From Coptodactyla brooksi (Eukaryota; Arthropoda; Insecta; Coleoptera; Scarabaeidae): a stretch of DNA of 22,757 nt. The position numbers were made by a program, and so were the translations under genes. Within the stretch, counting starts at the first letter, position 1. The number at the start of each line of letters is the position of its first letter. The stretch spans positions 1 through 22,757 of the forward strand of contig JAWQRM010000429.1 in the NCBI GenBank assembly GCA_033557675.1, written 5' to 3'. The notes under the pieces are model-generated. The model was given only the letters and a program-made list of their open reading frames with translations. It was not told the DNA's origin and made no database searches. This document shows, piece by piece, positions 18,891 through 22,757 of the stretch.

Positions 18891-20032
18891 TTTTCTTTCG
18901 TCACCAGTTTCTGGGTCAATAGAACTGTCATTATGTATAGTAGAAATTAATATAACTGTCTTATTTTTCTTGGAGCAATAGGAAACCGTGGTGCGATTTT
19001 TTTAGAAACAAAAAATTGAAGTTCGTTCTTCTCTATTTTTGTTAGCTAAGAATTTTGGCGATATTTCGCGCTTATTTTTCTTCACGGTACCAATATATGT
19101 TAGTTTCTTCTCTTGTAATATTTTTTTTGCTAATGGTAAACTGATAAATCAATTGTTTCCGGTTATATTGCGTTTTGTTCCTTCTACGTGATGCACCAAT
19201 GAAAGAAAAATATCCTTGGCAGAATTACTATCGCAGTTACTAATGTCTTAGCATCTACTAAGGCGAACATTTTAATCCCATATCTTGCCAGCTTACTGGG
19301 AATGTATTGTTTGAAACTACAGTGAGCCTTAAACGATCATAGTTGTTCATCAACTGTCGAAAATTCACTGGCTATAAAATTATTTTGAAAATTTACCATA
19401 AATGTTTCGAAGATTTCTCTAATTGGGGCTAATTTATCTATTTCTCTTCTTTCATCTCTTGTTCTTACTCTCATGGCAAGGTAGCATTGCCACATTGGTG
19501 GTGGAATTACCACCACCTTGGAATTGTCCCAAATTTTGTTAACATGCCTTCTAGAAGTTCTAAACGTTCCAATCAAGAAGAGAATTCCAATAAATGCACG
19601 AATTTCTCTTTCATAATAGCAATGATGTTGTTGCTTCGAAACAGATTTATATAATTAATTGCTGAGCTTGTATTTCACGAATCACCTTTCGATCCGGGAA
19701 AAAGCTTCATAATATGAGACGGACACGTGTTTTTAATTCTTGCTTGCTTTTTCCACATAGTTGTTTTGGTTTTACCAAAGTAATACAATCTACGGTCTTG
19801 CTTTTTCACTAATGATGCATCCAGGTTTGACATATTTTCTTCTTCTGATGAAACGTCTTGTTCCGAAGTTGTTTCGTAATTGCTGTTTCCACAATATTAT
19901 CTTCCACTCCATCTTCATCTTCTTCACCCAAAGCACCTTCTTCGCACTTGCTAACTCTTCATACCATTTCATCCAAACCTTTGAATCTGTTCTACGTTCT
20001 ACTCGAGATTTCTTGGAATTGGAGGCAGACAT
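18891..20032 (-). pseudogene. piggyBac transposase pseudogene, copy C
   Basis: The start at 20032 (MSASNSKKSRVERRTDSKVW) leads, after a frameshift, to the acidic stretch GEEDEDGVEDNIVETAITKQ. Then come YYFGKTKTTMWKKQARIKNT and HIMKLFPGSKGDS, the GKTK-W and LPG motifs at the piggyBac N-terminus. REIRAFIGILFLIGTFRTS begins near 19605 and runs through VNKIWDNSK, KLAPIREIFETF and FSTVDEQL, which has the first catalytic Asp (about 19345). After a stop come FKQYIPSKLARYGIKMFALV, a deletion, TGNN-stop-FISLPLAKK (second Asp changed to Asn, Trp to stop), YIGTVKKNKREISPKFLANK and NKTVILISTIHND up to RKPEIL near 18890. The GGVD block with the third Asp and the cysteine-rich tail are absent. The frame instead passes into a BESS-like sequence. 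Confidence 0.9.
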
Positions 20033-20627
20033 ATTAGTTTAGTATCTGAAAATTTAGTTGTTACATATAACAACTAAACTTTCTGAATAAAAAGAGAAAT
20101 CCAAAATATTACCTACTTCCACTATGCCACAAATAGAAACTTGAAATGCCGAGTGAACTAAAAACTGTGTGGTGTGAATTGTGGGCGCCTTATATGTGTC
20201 TGGAAGTTTAATAGTGGGGAAAAATCGTATCCTGGGGATGCTTGTTTGTACGTCGGTGACATCGTTGCTTTTTCTGTGTTTGTATATTTCTAGGGCTCCT
20301 CTGGTGTAGGGTTTACTGCCTTTCCCTTGAATCGCCAATATTGTCATTGTACCCTAGATGGTCCCGGATTCGTGTCGGTATTTATTGAGATATTTGGCAT
20401 AGTATCATATCCTGGAATTTTCGATCTGTCTGGTCGATATAGCAGGGTATGACACTGCGCCGAATACCACAAAAAAACTGATTGTTCGTCAAAACAGGAA
20501 GAACATTCAACACCATTACATAGAACTATTAGGCCCGACAAGCGCATAAACAAAAACATTTTTATTTGGTGAGTAGTTAAAAGGGAGCGGACTACGATCG
20601 TAGACCACGCTACTAATGGAGGGTTAA
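20033..20627 (-). mobile_element. 5' leader and terminus of piggyBac copy C
   Basis: Between the ATG at 20032 and TTAA at 20624-20627. Reading inward on the minus strand, TTAA is followed by CCCTCCATTAGTAGCGTGG, the TTAA-CCC start expected of a piggyBac terminus, and then by the 12-bp palindrome CTACGATCGTAG (about 20591-20602). Two open frames (20634-20344 and 20347-20054) have no recognisable domain. A possible intron (donor GTAATATT near 20114, acceptor TTTTCAG about 15 bp before the ATG) would join leader to coding start. The opposite terminus was not found, so the element is 3'-truncated or interrupted. Confidence 0.55.
20053..20078. repeat. Perfect 11-bp hairpin just upstream of the piggyBac C start codon
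   Basis: TTTAGTTGTTA (20053-20063), loop CATA, TAACAACTAAA (20068-20078). It lies about 20-45 bp upstream of the minus-strand ATG at 20032 and inside the possible leader intron. Confidence 0.75.
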
Positions 20628-20649
20628 CTGCCAAAGTTATAGATAGAAC

Positions 20650-20880
20650 CTGAAAATCCGTTTCGGATCATGTTGACCTCGAGCAGGATGGAGGAACATT
20701 TCACATATCCAACATGTTCTTATGAGTAGTTTGTGATTGGTTTTCCTGAAAAAATGATATCCAGGGGAGGTGATATAAATTGGTCTGCACGTAGCCCCGA
20801 TTTGACATCAATGGAGTTTTACCTATGAAGCTACCTTAAATCCAAGGTATACAGTACTACTAACTTAATCTAAAGTTCTA
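20650..20880 (+). pseudogene. DDE-domain fragment of a Tc1/mariner-superfamily transposase
   Basis: Plus-strand remnant. LEQDGGTFHISNMFL resembles the QDGATCHT-type motif with the second catalytic Asp. After a frameshift EKMISRGGDINWSARSPDLT and SMEFYL-stop-SYLKSKVYSTTN follow. The ISRxGDxxWPARSPDLTPLDYFLWGYLKSKVY pattern is common among insect Tc1/mariner-like transposases. Here the third acidic residue is Glu (SMEFYL) and the expected Trp is a stop. Only about 75 codons of the catalytic domain remain, and no TIRs were seen. It lies directly beyond the piggyBac C terminus. Confidence 0.78.
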
Positions 20881-21089
20881 TCTACTGCGTTACAAACTTT
20901 AAATGCAGTTTTATTACGTTTCAAGTACGGAAGCTTTTAATGTTTTAAAAGCTTTTAATCAAAAAGGTATCGTTACGATAAAGAAAATGCACTGATTTAG
21001 GGGTTTCCACCCCAAATAGACACCACAAAAGAGCCTACCAAACAAAATGATTTCGACTGCTCGTATCCCTCAGGAAACACAAATCGTCA

Positions 21090-21690
21090 CAGATGATAAA
21101 TGTTGAAGTTTAAGGGCACGGCGTATTTTGTACGGACACGTTTAACGATCGGATGAGTTACGGTCCGGCGTGACGGGTAGGGGGGGGAAGGGAGGGAATC
21201 GCGTTACCCCTCGCAGTAAAGACTTAAATATGTAGTCCTGGACGACCGGAACGTTTTTTACGACCGGGGTCCAGTTAGATACATATTCTATATACGATCG
21301 CTTTTTATGAGTTACGGGTATGCCGGTCGAGTCGAGACGGGGCAAAGTGTTCCGAGGGCAGAATTATTGTTTTCCGATGTTTATGGCGCGCCGTTCCGAT
21401 TTCATAACTCGGCCGGAACGCCCGGGCCGCTGGTGCACGTTTTTAATTTATCAGGACGTACATCACGGCCGCCTTTCTCGTTCTATTGCCGCACGGCGGT
21501 TCTTTTTCGGGCAAATGAACGTCGCCGTTGCCGCCGAGGAAAAAAATAGCCGTCCGCGCCCGGCTTAAGCATACGCACCTAGCTAAGATTTACGTTCGCT
21601 TACCGCTCGGGATGATTTATACGCAAATTTTAAACTAAGTTACGCCAGAGGTTTATCGACCTGATTTATGGCAGCGATTGCCGACGCTAA
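21090..21690. promoter_or_regulatory. CpG-rich non-coding block with Exd-Hox-type sites
   Basis: The most CpG-rich block in the window, with a G-run near 21180 and repeated CGACCGG, CCGGTCG and GCCGCC words. It carries TTTATGGCGCGCC at 21380, TGATTTATAC at 21613-21622 and TGATTTATGG at 21662-21671. The last is an exact match to the Exd-Hox composite reported as preferred by Ubx/Abd-A/Abd-B-class complexes. Open frames on both strands (21307-21568 plus, 21345-21142 minus) overlap and have no known domain, so a gene is not called. Regulatory function is inference. Confidence 0.38.
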
Positions 21691-22260
21691 GTTAAGAAGA
21701 CAAATGCTTTTGTTTTTCTCGTTTACTAAAAGAAGAGGAAAGCCTCCAAGAAGCGTTTATAAAGAACATTCATAATCTGAAAAGTTAAATATGTTAAAAG
21801 TCAAATATGTGTTCTAAAACTCACCAAGCCTCTAAATCTTTAAAATGAGCATATTTGAAAGATTAATGGAGTATGCGCGAAGTTATTGAACATTATTTCC
21901 TATAGATTTCGTTATAATTACGCTGTTATCTTTAATTGTGTCTGTACTCGAAATTTGAAAACTAGTCGTAATAAAAACTTACAAAATACATCTCAGAGTG
22001 TCATAAATCTGTCACAAATGTTAAATGTACGTTTGGTTACGGTCCTGTACTACATACAAGTTAATAAGGATTCACATTTCGAGTGGCAGGAATTAGGTAA
22101 AAGTCGGAAACAGACTATGTGGTAGTCAGATTGAGATGTGATGTCTTAATCCTTAATGCGTACTTTTATCTTTACATGAAGTAGAGAAGATAATATATTC
22201 ATTCTTTAACCAACACCTATTGATATGTAAAAGTAAAAGTTGTTAAAGCCTCAGCTTCTT
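21691..22260. other. AT-rich stretch, nothing recognised
   Basis: No coding motif beyond chance frames (for example 21886-22125 plus, no recognisable domain). No terminal repeats were identified. Confidence 0.4.
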
Positions 22261-22267
22261 GCATAAA

Positions 22268-22308
22268 TATACAGGGTTCTTATGCGAATCACCTTGTATA
22301 TACAGGGT
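22268..22308. repeat. TATACAGGGT repeats, direct and inverted
   Basis: TATACAGGGT occurs at 22268-22277 and 22299-22308 in direct orientation, and as ACCTTGTATA (one mismatch to its complement) at 22291-22300. TACAGGGTGTC-like words are frequent at ends of insect transposons. This may be the terminus of an element into which mariner copy D inserted, or a small solo remnant. Confidence 0.55.
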
Positions 22309-22402
22309 GTCAGGGAATTCATGTTACAACGTGCTAGGATATATAGAGGAGATTATATAAAATATTTTTACCAATAGCCGAAAATGCCTCCCTTCAGAGA
22401 TA

Positions 22403-22757
22403 CTAGGTGGGGTGAAAAGTAACCTCCTTGACCGCCAGAATGCGCTGCTACTGCAAAAAAGGTTATGGTGCCTTGAAGTCCATTCATATTTAGGCGGACA
22501 TGCCAAATTTCAGTGCGATACTGCATTTAGTTTTGTTTTGACAGCTGATTGTTGTTGACGTGTTTGGCATCATGTTGAGTATGGACAAAAACGATTTTCG
22601 TTCTCTCATAAAACATTATTTTTTGAGAAGCAAAACGGCAAAGGAAACAAAAGAAAAGTTGGATAAATATTATGGGGCTAATGCTCCGTCAGATTACACC
22701 GTCAAATATTGGTTTCGAGAGTTTTGTGGTGGCCGCAACTCCACTACTGATCAAGTC
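22403..22757 (+). mobile_element. Mariner element, copy D, 5' part, cut by window edge
   Basis: TA at 22401-22402 is followed by CTAGGTGGGGTGAAAAGTAA, resembling AGGTTGGGTGAAAAGT-type mariner inverted repeats. The transposase ATG lies about 178 bp further on, the same distance as in copy B. The element continues beyond the window, so the opposite TIR cannot be checked. Confidence 0.7.
22581..22757 (+). CDS. Mariner transposase, N-terminal part, open to the window edge
   Basis: Reading frame MDKNDFRSLIKHYFLRSKTA continues through KETKEKLDKYYGANAPSDYT and VKYWFREFCGGRNSTTDQV without a stop to the last base. This is the first helix-turn-helix (HTH_48 type) of a mariner transposase, which binds the element's own inverted repeats. 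The MDKxxFR start fits the family. An in-frame ATG 9 nt upstream (22572, MLS) is possible but less typical. Unlike the other transposase remnants here, it shows no stop or frameshift over its 59 codons, so this copy may be younger. The catalytic DDE domain lies outside the window and cannot be judged. Confidence 0.82.
   Translation, partial: MDKNDFRSLIKHYFLRSKTAKETKEKLDKYYGANAPSDYTVKYWFREFCGGRNSTTDQV

Noticed and set aside
21307..21568. Two overlapping plus-strand frames of about 80 codons
   Set aside because: Arg-rich, low-complexity output of CpG-rich DNA, with no domain and overlapping minus frames.
1..22757. CRISPR arrays, bacterial operons, rRNA or tRNA genes, retroviral or LTR elements
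   Set aside because: No regularly spaced repeats, no ribosome binding site patterns, no cloverleaf and no reverse transcriptase or integrase motifs were seen on either strand.

Overview
The window looks like intergenic or intronic DNA from an insect genome. The protein remnants are all insect-typical DNA transposons: mariner lineages, piggyBac, a GTF2IRD2/ZBED-like hAT, and a transposase of the type carrying the N-terminal DUF4817 helix-turn-helix. There is also a BESS-like tail, a motif family prominent in insects. The background is AT-rich and shows no operons, ribosome binding sites or prokaryotic gene packing. The species cannot be named. No intact host gene, tRNA, rRNA or CRISPR array was found.

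Layout. (1) 270-1874, minus: decayed hAT transposase, with its likely 5' subterminal region to about 2200. (2) 2206-3780: CpG-richer non-coding DNA ending in a cluster of homeodomain-type sites. (3) 3921-6986: three to four mariner-type relics: copy A (3921-4662, plus), a chimeric minus-strand relic (4900-5700) joining a DUF4817-type C-terminus to a mariner N-terminus, and copy C (6033-6986, minus) with a 155-bp internal tandem duplication. (4) 7361-7960 and 9060-9560: CpG-richer non-coding blocks, the second with a diverged duplication and palindromes. (5) 10089-10160: compact double palindrome. (6) 10226-11449: full-length but dead mariner copy B, with matched terminal inverted repeats and TA duplications. 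(7) 11785-13187, minus: piggyBac copy A. (8) 13969-14134: foldback element. (9) 14641-15120 and 15430-16310: CpG-richer blocks, the second with six TTTATTG-type sites in 249 bp. (10) 16335-17656, minus: piggyBac copy B. (11) 18443-20627, minus: piggyBac copy C, its TTAA/CCC terminus, and a BESS-like tail following almost in frame. (12) 20650-20880, plus: another DDE transposase fragment. (13) 21090-21690: CpG-rich block with two Exd-Hox-type sites. (14) 22403-22757, plus: 5' end of a mariner whose reading frame is open to the window edge.

Interpretation (inference): TE-poor, CpG-richer islands with homeodomain-like motifs alternate with AT-rich DNA packed with dead cut-and-paste transposons. 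This is what one would expect in a large regulatory domain around a developmental gene in a TE-rich insect genome. The strongest candidates for something new are the piggyBac-BESS junction, the mariner/DUF4817 chimera, the TTTATTG site cluster and the double palindrome. Nothing here could be checked against a database.
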